Numbered from the stretch's first letter, positions 1 to 7,784 are shown. The stretch: 28,534 nt of DNA from JAYWGN01 sp043778255 (GCA_043778255.1 JAYWGN010000037.1:1-28534); one strand, 5' to 3'. Translations and numbers: made by a program. Notes: a model not told the origin generated them from the letters alone.

Positions 1-25
1 ATTGCGGCTTCGCCTTATTGTACTA

Positions 26-45
26 CCTGCCTGCCGGTAGGCAAG
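26..45. repeat. Imperfect CCTGCC-type palindrome
   Basis: A degenerate copy of the palindrome that follows at 58-79. The left half CCTGCCTGCC is intact and the right half is GGTAGGCAAG, with two changes from perfect symmetry. It lies in the non-coding end of the window, 3' of the M48 peptidase gene. Confidence 0.75.
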
Positions 46-57
46 TTTGTTTATTCA

Positions 58-79
58 ACCTGCCTGCCGGCAGGCAGGT
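58..79. repeat. Perfect 22-bp GC-rich palindrome
   Basis: The arm ACCTGCCTGCC is followed directly by its exact reverse complement, with no loop. It is strikingly GC-rich in AT-rich DNA and lies 13 bp from a degenerate copy (26-45). Short palindromes of this kind recur between genes in many Bacteroidetes genomes. Here it lies about 60 bp past the stop of the M48 gene and could also end its transcript, although no T-tract follows on that strand. Confidence 0.85.
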
Positions 80-138
80 CGGCATTTGATGTTAATTAAT
101 TAAAATACTTTTGTACTAAATATCATTTCACACTGGTA

Positions 139-909
139 TTATTTCAACTTAGCTATCTCTTCTTTTATTTTTTCCATTCTATTATCGGGGCTTGGGTGGC
201 TGCTCATAAAGTCGTTACGGCTGCCTCCACCACTACTGGCTTTTAATACTTGCATTACATCTATTAGTTTTTCGGGGTTGTAGCCACTTTGGTACATGTA
301 TTTTACACCATATTTATCGCTTTCTAACTCATCGTTTCTGCCGTACTTTAGGTTAACCATTTGCCCTACATAACTCGCTATTTGTGCACCACTCATACTG
401 CCACTACCCATTACCACACCGTTTACAATACCGCCTACTAGCCCTTGTTTGGCCATGTGTTCGGCACTATGCCTATTTATAACATGCCCAATTTCGTGGC
501 CTAATACACCAGCTACTTCATCGTCGGTTTTTAATTGTTTAAGTAAGGCTACTGTTATAAATATTTGCCCACCGGGCAATGCAAATGCATTAATTGTTTG
601 TGGGTCGGCTAGTACATAAAAATGGAACTCATAAGGCGACTTTGCAGCTTCGGTACTTTGTACTAACTTTTTGCCAATAGTTTGAATTCTTAATTGCACT
701 GCATCATCTTGGTATACTCCACCAAACTCCTGTGCCATTTGAGGTGCACTTTGCAAACCCATAGCTACCTCTTCGGCTGGGCTTATGCTAATATGTTGGC
801 TTTCGCCAGTGGTTGGGTTTTTTTGGGTGTTGGCAAAATATTTAATTACTGAAAATGCAATAAAGCCTAGCATTATTAGTAACCTTATAGGAAATTTTTT
901 AGTTTGCAT
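139..909 (-). CDS. M48-family zinc metallopeptidase, membrane-anchored
   Basis: Zinc endopeptidase of the M48 (HtpX/BepA/LoiP-like) group, probably acting in the periplasm on envelope proteins. The 256-residue product has an N-terminal hydrophobic segment (about residues 8-25) that is an anchor or uncleaved signal. The zinc motif HEIGH is at 138-142, the third ligand is probably E196 in ELESDKYG, and a late conserved histidine lies in SSHPSPDNRM (H238). There are no TPR repeats, so it is the short catalytic form. I chose the ATG at 909 because a longer reading from 1032 runs into the neighbouring gene and adds a non-conserved, Cys-rich stretch before the hydrophobic segment. It follows the MgtC-like gene by 5 bp and is the last gene of a minus-strand operon. 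Confidence 0.9.
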   Translation of the reverse strand: MQTKKFPIRLLIMLGFIAFSVIKYFANTQKNPTTGESQHISISPAEEVAMGLQSAPQMAQEFGGVYQDDAVQLRIQTIGKKLVQSTEAAKSPYEFHFYVLADPQTINAFALPGGQIFITVALLKQLKTDDEVAGVLGHEIGHVINRHSAEHMAKQGLVGGIVNGVVMGSGSMSGAQIASYVGQMVNLKYGRNDELESDKYGVKYMYQSGYNPEKLIDVMQVLKASSGGGSRNDFMSSHPSPDNRMEKIKEEIAKLK

Positions 910-914
910 TACGT

Positions 915-1328
915 TTAGTTTTTGTTGTATAAATCTTTGAACCAAAATATTACTAACATCAATGTAGCAGCAGTGCCACCCAATACATATAAGCCTAAAG
1001 CCATGCATATTGCAATAGCAGCGGTAGCCCATACAGCAGCAACATTACTAAAGTCCTGCTCGGAGTCTATTTCCTTTACAATCATTTTGGAGGCCAATAG
1101 GCCTACACCAATTATAATAGCTGCAAGTACGTTTCCATTTATTTCGCCCACACTTATTTGAGCAGCCATTAAGGTTAGCACAGCTGTACCCAAAGCTATA
1201 GTAGCAAAGGTTCTTATACCTGCTACTTTGCCATTTTTTTGCCTTTCCATACCAATTAATATACCAAATAGTGTGGCTAGTGCTGTACGTAGTACCATTA
1301 TTAATTCGGCATTTATATGTATGTTCAT
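915..1328 (-). CDS. MgtC/SapB-family membrane protein
   Basis: A 137-residue, very hydrophobic protein with four to five predicted membrane helices. The N-terminal half carries the MgtC/SapB hallmarks: GILIGMERQ after the first helix and GIRTFATIALG opening the next. Only the membrane part is present. The C-terminal ACT-like cytoplasmic domain of Salmonella MgtC is absent, as in SapB-type members. MgtC is known for adaptation to low magnesium and acid and for modulating ATP synthase, but short members such as this one are mostly uncharacterised, so ion or phosphate homeostasis is only a guess. It is 9 bp downstream of the NicO-like gene and 5 bp upstream of the M48 peptidase, so the three are almost certainly co-transcribed. 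Confidence 0.85.
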   Translation of the reverse strand: MNIHINAELIMVLRTALATLFGILIGMERQKNGKVAGIRTFATIALGTAVLTLMAAQISVGEINGNVLAAIIIGVGLLASKMIVKEIDSEQDFSNVAAVWATAAIAICMALGLYVLGGTAATLMLVIFWFKDLYNKN

Positions 1329-1337
1329 ATTGTAAAT

Positions 1338-1955
1338 TTAGTGAATTATGTATGTAAATATGCCAGTTAAAATTAAAACTAATCCGGTTATTAACCCAGC
1401 ATTATGTTCTATTTTGTGCCAATCCATTTTTTTAATACCTTTTAGTGCTAGCCATACCCAAAGTAACATACCTGTAATAGATACTACCAAATATATAATG
1501 GCAACTAATAGTACTTGCTGCCAACCAAATTTGCCGGCTAATACAAAGTAACCTTCTACCTCTAAACATGGTGATAAAAACATAATACCAACCAATGTTA
1601 GTACAATTTGAGTGGTAGTTTTTTGTTGGTTATTATTGGTTTTGTGTAAGTGAAAATGGTGGTGTGTGTAATGCCTATATATAAAAAATATGCCCAGTGC
1701 TACCAATAGTAATGGGGTAATTATATCAAAATAATGTTGGTAATTGCTGTACAAAGTATTGCTAACAGCACTTAGCAATACACCCAATACAATAGTGCTT
1801 AACACATGTGCCAAACCCATATACAGTGTAGCTAATAGGGTTTGTTGTTTGCTCCATTGGTATTGTTTGCTAATGGCTAACAAGGGCAACCAATGGCTCG
1901 GTATTAATGCATGTAATATGCTTACCAGTATGGTGCCTGTTAGTATGGAGTACAT
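1338..1955 (-). CDS. NicO/UreH-like polytopic membrane protein with His-rich loop
   Basis: A 205-residue protein with about six membrane helices. The first helix contains HALIPSHW (H15 to H21), a second carries GLAHVLST (H50), and the second half has FLSPCLEVEGYF (C130). Between helices is a histidine-rich loop at 95-104 (H95, H98, H99, H100, H102, H104). Conserved intramembrane histidines plus a His-rich loop recall the NicO/RcnA/UreH-type nickel-cobalt carriers, so transition-metal transport is a reasonable guess. The substrate cannot be read from the sequence, and many Bacteroidetes homologues are simply called membrane protein. It is the first gene of the tight operon with the MgtC-like and M48 genes. 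The start ATG lies 96 bp after the AraC gene ends. Confidence 0.65.
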   Translation of the reverse strand: MYSILTGTILVSILHALIPSHWLPLLAISKQYQWSKQQTLLATLYMGLAHVLSTIVLGVLLSAVSNTLYSNYQHYFDIITPLLLVALGIFFIYRHYTHHHFHLHKTNNNQQKTTTQIVLTLVGIMFLSPCLEVEGYFVLAGKFGWQQVLLVAIIYLVVSITGMLLWVWLALKGIKKMDWHKIEHNAGLITGLVLILTGIFTYIIH

Positions 1956-1980
1956 GTAATTTGGTTTGTAGTATACAATG

Positions 1981-2000
1981 TGGTTAGCGAAGTTAAACCA
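1981..2000. repeat. Intergenic hairpin with CGAAG tip
   Basis: An imperfect inverted repeat, TGGTTAG then CGAAG then TTAAACCA, with one G-T pair and one bulged A. It lies in the 96-bp gap between the AraC-type gene and the NicO-like gene. It could attenuate read-through from the upstream operon or lie in the leader of the downstream one. On the minus strand its tip reads CTTCG, as in several other hairpins of this window. Confidence 0.5.
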
Positions 2001-2051
2001 ATTGGCTCGAAATTATTACTAATAAATTTGAGGTTGTTTTTGTATAATGTT

Positions 2052-2966
2052 TTACTGCTTCCACAGCAACTCACAAGGTTTTATACCTGTTAATTTTTTA
2101 AATGCAGTTGAAAAATGCGATATGCTAGAGTAACCCAATGCATCTGAAACTTCAGTTACCGTAGCCCCTTTGGTATATAATAAATACTTGGCATGTTCCA
2201 TACGTTGGCTGTGGTAAAAGTCAAATACTGTTTGTCCAAATAATTCTTTAAATCCTTTTTTTAAGTAACACTCATTAATAGCTACCTTGCGGCTCAAAGC
2301 CTTTATGGTAAGCGGTTCGCCAATTTGTTGTAGCAATATTTCTCTTGCTTTCCATATTTTTTCACGTTCGGTATCAGTAGCCAAAAACTTACAGGTAAAG
2401 CTAGTATGGCTAATGCCACTCATACTATCCATACAGTACAATAGTAGCATTTGAGCTTGGGCATTAAAGTATATATTTTCGGCACTCCCAGTATAGGCAT
2501 TATTGGCAATATGCTGTAAGGCAGTTACTATACTATTATTTACAGTTATACTTGTAGTAAATGCTTGGGTGTGGCTACACTGCAGCACTGCATCTATTAG
2601 TGTGCTATGCTGCTTATTACCTGCATATTGTTGCAAATGTGTTGCGGAGTATTGTACCGTTATTACATCTACTGTTGGGGTAAGGTCAGCACAATTGTTG
2701 GTAGCTAATAACTTACAATTGTTACAATTAGTAGTAAGGCTATTGCAATAAGTATTAGCCACTACACAAAACTGTAGGGTTACATTATTAGCAGCTTTGT
2801 TAAGGGCATTATAGCAGTAGTTAAACACACCTTTATTATGTTGCTGCCATAGTTCGGGTTTGCTATACCTATGTATTTGGTACTGCACTGCATTGGGTAT
2901 GCTTTGCTGCTTAGTATGTAGTAACGGTAAGGCTAATTGGTCGGTATAGTTTACAATAGTTTGCAT
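2052..2966 (-). CDS. AraC-family transcriptional regulator with Cys-rich N-terminal domain
   Basis: Transcription factor of 304 residues. The C-terminal AraC/XylS DNA-binding domain (about 204-302) is clear: first helix-turn-helix at 219-244 (LTIKALSRKVAINECYLKKG), second at 268-294 (VTEVSDALGYSSISHFSTAF), then the typical KKLTGIKPCE ending. The N-terminal 200 residues match no sensor I recognise, but cysteines cluster at C51, C67, C74, C81, C84 and C92, including a C-x6-C-x2-C arrangement that could bind metal or sense redox state. It begins 29 bp after the barrel-type gene ends, on the same strand, so it is probably transcribed with the sigma-factor operon. It also lies just upstream of the possible metal-transport operon, which it may control; that is inference. 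Confidence 0.88.
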   Translation of the reverse strand: MQTIVNYTDQLALPLLHTKQQSIPNAVQYQIHRYSKPELWQQHNKGVFNYCYNALNKAANNVTLQFCVVANTYCNSLTTNCNNCKLLATNNCADLTPTVDVITVQYSATHLQQYAGNKQHSTLIDAVLQCSHTQAFTTSITVNNSIVTALQHIANNAYTGSAENIYFNAQAQMLLLYCMDSMSGISHTSFTCKFLATDTEREKIWKAREILLQQIGEPLTIKALSRKVAINECYLKKGFKELFGQTVFDFYHSQRMEHAKYLLYTKGATVTEVSDALGYSSISHFSTAFKKLTGIKPCELLWKQ

Positions 2967-2995
2967 AGTGAGCTAAGCAAAATTACAACTATTAT

Positions 2996-4522
2996 TTACA
3001 ACTTACTTCTTATGCCTATGCTAAAGCCGAGGGTATTATATTTTTGTTTTAAATCGGCAGTATTGGCTGTTATAGGTTGCAAATTTCTACGGTAGCTTGG
3101 GCTTACAAATAAGTTAATTTTGGAGCTTACAAAGTAGTTAAGTTGTGGGGTTACTATGAGGTTAAATATTTGTTTTTTAAACGTTGTTTTATTTTCATTA
3201 ACATCAAATAAGTTGGTATTGTAGTTAGCAATACTTACATACTTACCACTAAGCCCTGTTAGCAAACCTGTACTTACACCGCCTTGTAGGGTAAAGCCCC
3301 AACGTTTGTTAGCCCACTCATAACCAGCCAACAAGGGTATTTCTATATAAGTAAAGTTGGTACTGCCATTAGCACTTATGGCAAATGAACCAGTGCTTAT
3401 ACTATCATAATTTACACGGTCGCCTAGTTGCATATAGGTAAGTCCACTTGTAAGGGTGAGGTGGTTTTTTCGCATTTTTATTTGTACTCCTGCTTGTAAT
3501 GTTTGTAAGGCATTTTCTTGTGTTAGTCTTTTATTATTGTATCCGGCTGGCGCCAAAAAAGAACCAAAGCTATTTTTATCTTTACTACTATTATTAAAGC
3601 CAGTAAAGGTTTCTACATAGTAATGTTTTTCGTTGGTAAATTCATGTTCGGGTGCTTCGGCTTTTACTTTTACTCTTTTTACTTTTGGTAGTTGGCTGCT
3701 TTTTAATGCATACTTTGGCAAAGGTATTGTTAGTGTTGTTAGTAGGGTTGTAGTTGTATAATTGTTAGTTACTATTGCATGTTGCAAATTATTTGTATAT
3801 ATATTAATGTCATCATTTTCCACACTATTGTCTACTAAGTTTTCATGGTTAATAGCAGTTGAACTTTCATTATTTGTAGGTAAGCTATTACGGCTTTTGT
3901 TTTCATTACTATTGTAATTTTTTTTATTACTTACAATACTAATATTAGCTTCACTCTTTATATTTTTTTGGTAAAATGCTTTGTCAGTAACCGTTTGGTT
4001 AGGTATGGTGTTTAGTTGTACAGTAGTTTTATTAGTTACAGTATTATTGTACAGTGTTGTTGTGTTGCCATTATCAGTATTAATTGTTTGGTTAGGTATG
4101 GTATTTAGTTGTACAGTAGTTTTATTAGTTACAGTATTATTGTATAGTGTTGCAGTGTTGCTATTATCAGTATTAATTGTTTGGTTGCCTAATGTTTTAC
4201 TTGTTTCTATTATTATAGTTGCTTTGTTATTAGTTGTTGTAGTTGGTAGCTTGTTATTAGCTAATGTATTGTTAGTAGTTGTTGTGTTGTTTTTTGTTGG
4301 TATTAATACTGCAGTTATAGTAGCCATGGTACATAATAACAATAGTAAGGCTAGTAATTTTTTGTTCCTTATTTTGTTATGGTGTGCATGTAATTGCTGT
4401 TGCATACGTTGCCAATCCATACCATTGGTTGTAGTAGTAGTTGGTGTGGCCATTACGGTTTCTACAAACTTATCTAATTTGTCCTCGTATAGCTTATGAG
4501 TATTATTATTTTGCATATACAT
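2996..4522 (-). CDS. Anti-sigma-like single-pass protein with C-terminal outer-membrane beta-barrel-type domain
   Basis: A 508-residue protein in three parts. Residues 1-54 are soluble and presumably cytoplasmic, followed by one membrane helix (about 55-75). Residues 76-290 are a Thr/Asn-rich low-complexity linker with two tandem 31-residue repeats (113-174). Residues 295-508 resemble the small outer-membrane beta-barrel (PorT/OMP_b-brl-like) domains common in Bacteroidetes: alternating strands such as LQAGVQIKM, LTLTSGLTY, YIEIPLLAGYEW and GFTLQGGVSTGL, ending in SIGIRSKL. It overlaps the 3' end of the sigma-factor gene by 17 bp (11 bp if the second ATG at 4516 is used). That coupling and topology suggest an anti-sigma factor with the N-terminus inside the cell. 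The anti-sigma role is inferred from position and layout, since no known anti-sigma motif is visible. Confidence 0.7.
   Translation of the reverse strand: MYMQNNNTHKLYEDKLDKFVETVMATPTTTTTNGMDWQRMQQQLHAHHNKIRNKKLLALLLLLCTMATITAVLIPTKNNTTTTNNTLANNKLPTTTTNNKATIIIETSKTLGNQTINTDNSNTATLYNNTVTNKTTVQLNTIPNQTINTDNGNTTTLYNNTVTNKTTVQLNTIPNQTVTDKAFYQKNIKSEANISIVSNKKNYNSNENKSRNSLPTNNESSTAINHENLVDNSVENDDINIYTNNLQHAIVTNNYTTTTLLTTLTIPLPKYALKSSQLPKVKRVKVKAEAPEHEFTNEKHYYVETFTGFNNSSKDKNSFGSFLAPAGYNNKRLTQENALQTLQAGVQIKMRKNHLTLTSGLTYMQLGDRVNYDSISTGSFAISANGSTNFTYIEIPLLAGYEWANKRWGFTLQGGVSTGLLTGLSGKYVSIANYNTNLFDVNENKTTFKKQIFNLIVTPQLNYFVSSKINLFVSPSYRRNLQPITANTADLKQKYNTLGFSIGIRSKL
4001..4186 (-). repeat. Two tandem 93-bp repeats inside the linker of the barrel-type gene
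   Basis: Two consecutive copies (4094-4186 and 4001-4093) encode 31 residues each, beginning NQTINTDN and ending VQLNTIP, and differing at only two residues (S/G and A/T). A third copy begins (NQT) and then diverges. The repeat is in frame and lengthens the predicted periplasmic linker, so it is a candidate for length variation between strains. Confidence 0.9.
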
Positions 4523-5081
4523 TTACCTCATTTTTTTTTACATAGTTAGTTAATTGTGCTTTTAGCAACATACGGGCATTGCTTATATGCCATTTGCTTG
4601 TGCCTTCATTTATACCCAATAGTTCGCCAATTTCTTTATGGCTATAGCCATCTATTACAAATAGGTAAAATGCCTTTCGGCTCATATCAGGTACTTTCAA
4701 TAATAGGTTGGTTAGGTGTTCCTTTTCTATTTGTATTTCACTATAATTTATACTTACTGTAGTATTGTTATTTTCCAATACATAATCATCGGCTACTAAT
4801 TGTACTGCCTTTTCTTTTTTATTTTTTCTTATAAAATCAATACAGGTATTTATCATTATTCGGCGTAGCCATACCTCAAAGGGTACTTCGGTATTGTATT
4901 GTGTTATTTTGGTAAAGGCTTTAAAAAAACTGTCATTTACCAAATGTTTAATATCATTTGTTTCGTCAATATACCGTTTGCCAATGCTGTACATAAATCC
5001 ATAATATTGTTGGTACACTGTTTCTTGACAAGTGCTTTTATTGTTGCGGCATCCATTTAATATATCAATACTTACAGTCAA
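4506..5081 (-). CDS. RNA polymerase sigma factor, ECF-like (sigma-70 family)
   Basis: A 191-residue alternative sigma factor with the two-domain ECF layout. Sigma region 2 covers about residues 22-88 (YQQYYGFMYSIGKRY, then FFKAFTKI and WLRRIMINTCIDFIRK). Region 4 covers about 120-175 (MSRKAFYLFVIDGYSHKEIGELLGI then TSKWHISNARMLLK). The start appears to be TTG at 5081: there is an in-frame stop a few codons upstream, and the first internal Met (residue 30) would cut into region 2. A weak start codon would keep levels low. It lies 8 bp after the lipoprotein gene and overlaps the following membrane gene by 17 bp, the usual layout of a sigma/anti-sigma pair. Its regulon is unknown, but autoregulation from the promoter upstream of 6055 is likely. 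Confidence 0.9.
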   Translation of the reverse strand: MTVSIDILNGCRNNKSTCQETVYQQYYGFMYSIGKRYIDETNDIKHLVNDSFFKAFTKITQYNTEVPFEVWLRRIMINTCIDFIRKNKKEKAVQLVADDYVLENNNTTVSINYSEIQIEKEHLTNLLLKVPDMSRKAFYLFVIDGYSHKEIGELLGINEGTSKWHISNARMLLKAQLTNYVKKNEVNVYAK

Positions 5082-5089
5082 ATTATAGG

Positions 5090-6055
5090 TTACAATGCAT
5101 TAAGCCTTGTTTGCAATTCCGTTTCGGTTACTTCGTCAAGTGCATTTATTGTAATAGTTTGGTTGGCAGTAATGGTAACGTCAACAGCACCATAATACAG
5201 TTTATTATTTACTTTACTAAGTGCAACAAGGCGTACATTTTTGCCGATAGGCACTTTATAATTTGCCCCTTGAAAAAATTGTAAATTGGGAGCATCGGCA
5301 TACATACCAGCTATTACTTTATCGGTTCTAAATACCATGTAGCACAGTGTGTTTACATTGCCATAAGCAGCGGGCAACTTAAGGTATATATTAGTAGGGT
5401 TGGGTTGGTTGTAAAAGTAATCGCAGTTAGTCCATACCAGGCTATCAACTTTAATACGAGTAAGGCCTGTGCCAGTAGCACCTGTGCCTATACTATCTAC
5501 ACCCCAAGTAGTATTTACATTCCAAGTAGTGTTGTTGGTTACACTATTATTATCAACCCCAGCAAAGCCTAAGTAATTATTTGAAGTGCTTTTGTTAAAT
5601 GCAATATCAACCAATTTTCCTGGTGCTATTTTTAATACATCGTTGCCTTGTGATGCTTCTATTTTTACCATACCATCGGTACTTAACAATGCATTGTTAG
5701 TAAGGGTGGCAAGGTTATAATATATCATATCGTCAAACTGTGTAGCTAGTTTTATTTTGAGGGTTACATTGCCTACAACAGCGGTATTATTTAACCTAAC
5801 AAAACAATTAGTAGGAAAATTAAGAAAGCCTTCGCCAAAGTTTATAAAGTTATTATTGGCATTGTCATAAATGCTTACAATATCGCCAGGTTGTAGTGTG
5901 GTAAGCAATTGCCTTATTACATGGTTAGTAGCATTTGGGGTGGTTGCATTCCAATTAGGATTGGTTACAATTACATCATTTTCGGCCGAAAACTCTTTGC
6001 TACAATTGGTAAAACAAATAACAATAGCTAGAGCAAGTAATAATTTCCCTTTCAT
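5090..6055 (-). CDS. Putative lipoprotein of unknown function, first gene of the sigma-factor operon
   Basis: A 321-residue exported protein. The N-terminus (MKGKLLLALAIVICFTNCSKE) is a lipoprotein signal with a relaxed lipobox. C18 followed by SKE is the likely lipidated residue, in the usual Bacteroidetes form. The mature part is beta-rich and Asn/Thr-rich; a stretch at about 127-150 (STDGMVKIEAS then APGKLVDI) resembles a motif seen in N-terminal domains of other Bacteroidetes surface lipoproteins. I do not recognise an enzyme motif or assign a function. It lies 8 bp upstream of the sigma-factor gene, so the two should be co-transcribed and the lipoprotein may be part of the signal the sigma unit monitors. 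The divergent gap to hutH (96 bp) must hold both promoters. Confidence 0.75.
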   Translation of the reverse strand: MKGKLLLALAIVICFTNCSKEFSAENDVIVTNPNWNATTPNATNHVIRQLLTTLQPGDIVSIYDNANNNFINFGEGFLNFPTNCFVRLNNTAVVGNVTLKIKLATQFDDMIYYNLATLTNNALLSTDGMVKIEASQGNDVLKIAPGKLVDIAFNKSTSNNYLGFAGVDNNSVTNNTTWNVNTTWGVDSIGTGATGTGLTRIKVDSLVWTNCDYFYNQPNPTNIYLKLPAAYGNVNTLCYMVFRTDKVIAGMYADAPNLQFFQGANYKVPIGKNVRLVALSKVNNKLYYGAVDVTITANQTITINALDEVTETELQTRLNAL

Positions 6056-6151
6056 TTTAATTAGTGATTTATATAGGTAATACGGTTAACTTTACAAGTT
6101 GGTTGGGTACAACTAAGTATAAAATTAACGAATATTTATTGCTCTAAGTAT

Positions 6152-7663
6152 ATGAACACATTTTTATATGGCGAACAGCAGCTTACAGTTGCCTTAGCAA
6201 TGCAAATAGCCAAAGGTACAGTCAAAGGCATTTTACCACCAAACACTATACTACGTGTACAACAAAGTGCTACAAATGTAGCTGCTATACTACAAAGCAA
6301 CAAAACTGTATATGGCATTAACACAGGCTTTGGGCCGTTATGCGATACACTCATTAGCCCAGCCGATACTCAAAAGCTACAATACAATTTGCTTATAAGC
6401 CATGCAGTAGGTGTGGGTAACGCTATAGAGCCATTACTTGCCAAATTGATGCTTATAACTAAGGTACAAGCTTTGGCACAGGGTTATTCGGGTATTAGTT
6501 TGCAAGTGTTGGAACGTATAATTTGGCATATTGATAATGATATAATACCTGTAGTACCCGAAAAAGGGTCGGTTGGTGCAAGTGGCGATTTGGCACCTTT
6601 GGCACATTTATTTTTGCCTTTAATTGGGCTAGGGCAGGTATATATAAATGGTGTAAAATGTACCCTAAAAGATATTGAAACAACACACCCAACCTACAAC
6701 GTAACACCAATTACCTTACAAGCAAAAGAAGGTTTGGCACTTATAAATGGCACACAATTTATATTGGCTCATGCTGTATTGGCTTTGCACAAAATGCAGC
6801 AATTGCTCAACATTGCCGATTGTGTAGGTGCCTTAAGCCTCGATGCTTATATGGCATCGGCAGCACCATTTACCGAAGTATTGCACAGCCTACGGCCTTA
6901 CCAAGGTACTATGCTTGTAGCAGCTCGGTTACGTAATTTGCTAAGTGGCTCACAAATAGTAGCGGCTCACCAACAATGCAATAGGGTACAAGACCCTTAC
7001 AGCCTACGTTGTATGCCACAAGTACACGGTGCTAGCCGTAATGCCTACGAGCATTTGTACCAGTTAGCTACCATTGAATTAAATAGTGTAACCGATAACC
7101 CAATTGTACTTAGCCCGACAGATAGTATTAGTGGTGGCAATTTTCATGGGCAGCCATTAGCTATGGCATTGGATTATGTAACGGTAGCAGCAGCCGAACT
7201 TGGCAATATTAGCGACCGCCGTTGCTATTTATTATTGGAGGGGAAATATGGATTACCCAAATTATTAGTAACCCATACAGGCATTAACAGTGGCTTAATG
7301 ATACCGCAGTACACCACAGCAGCACTGGTTACGGAAAATAAAACTCTTTGTTTTCCGGCAAGTGCCGATAGCATACCTACAAGCCTAGGGCAGGAGGATC
7401 ATGTAAGTATGGGGAGCATAAGCGGCCGAAAATTATTACAAGTACTCAACAACGTAAGCTATATATATGCCATTGAGTTGCTGTATGCTGTACAGGCTAT
7501 TGAGTTTAGGTTGCCGTTACTCACTAGCTTACCGCTACAAAAAATTATTACAGTAGTACGATCCAAAGTTGATTTTTTAACCAACGACCGACCTTTGCAA
7601 CAAGATATTGAAAACCTCATTGCAATAATTAACGATGAGGAAAATAGTGGGTTGTTTGAGTAG
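6152..7663 (+). CDS. hutH: Histidine ammonia-lyase (aromatic amino acid lyase family)
   Basis: Removes ammonia from L-histidine to give urocanate, using a self-formed MIO group. The 503-residue product has the usual length. The MIO tripeptide A143-S144-G145 is in GSVGASGDLAPLAH. Active-site residues recognised from HutH are Y54 (YGINTGFG), S83-H84 (LLISHAVGVG), N200 (LINGTQ), Y283 and R286 (QDPYSLRC), F331 (GGNFHG) and E415 (QEDHVSM). The Ser-His pair favours histidine over tyrosine or phenylalanine, although tyrosine lyases of flexirubin pathways belong to the same family. No urocanase, imidazolonepropionase or other hut gene is nearby, so it stands alone. It diverges from the lipoprotein/sigma operon. 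I do not see a clear promoter. Confidence 0.92.
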   Translation: MNTFLYGEQQLTVALAMQIAKGTVKGILPPNTILRVQQSATNVAAILQSNKTVYGINTGFGPLCDTLISPADTQKLQYNLLISHAVGVGNAIEPLLAKLMLITKVQALAQGYSGISLQVLERIIWHIDNDIIPVVPEKGSVGASGDLAPLAHLFLPLIGLGQVYINGVKCTLKDIETTHPTYNVTPITLQAKEGLALINGTQFILAHAVLALHKMQQLLNIADCVGALSLDAYMASAAPFTEVLHSLRPYQGTMLVAARLRNLLSGSQIVAAHQQCNRVQDPYSLRCMPQVHGASRNAYEHLYQLATIELNSVTDNPIVLSPTDSISGGNFHGQPLAMALDYVTVAAAELGNISDRRCYLLLEGKYGLPKLLVTHTGINSGLMIPQYTTAALVTENKTLCFPASADSIPTSLGQEDHVSMGSISGRKLLQVLNNVSYIYAIELLYAVQAIEFRLPLLTSLPLQKIITVVRSKVDFLTNDRPLQQDIENLIAIINDEENSGLFE

Positions 7664-7784
7664 GTGGCAAAAAAGGCTATTTGACACCCTAAAATTGGAA
7701 AAAGAAGAAACTAGAAGTGCAATAAAAAAACAAAAACCCAGTTTCATCATCTGACCGGCAGAGAGAGGATTTACTGGGTATCGC

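Noticed and set aside
910..1032. An N-terminal extension of the M48 peptidase by 41 residues.
   Set aside because: It overlaps the MgtC-like gene, is Cys-rich and unlike the family; the ATG at 909 directly precedes the membrane anchor.
3981..4499. A 172-residue open frame on the plus strand, rich in Val and Leu.
   Set aside because: It is the complement of the Thr/Asn-rich linker of the minus-strand barrel-type gene; its hydrophobicity is a by-product of that composition.
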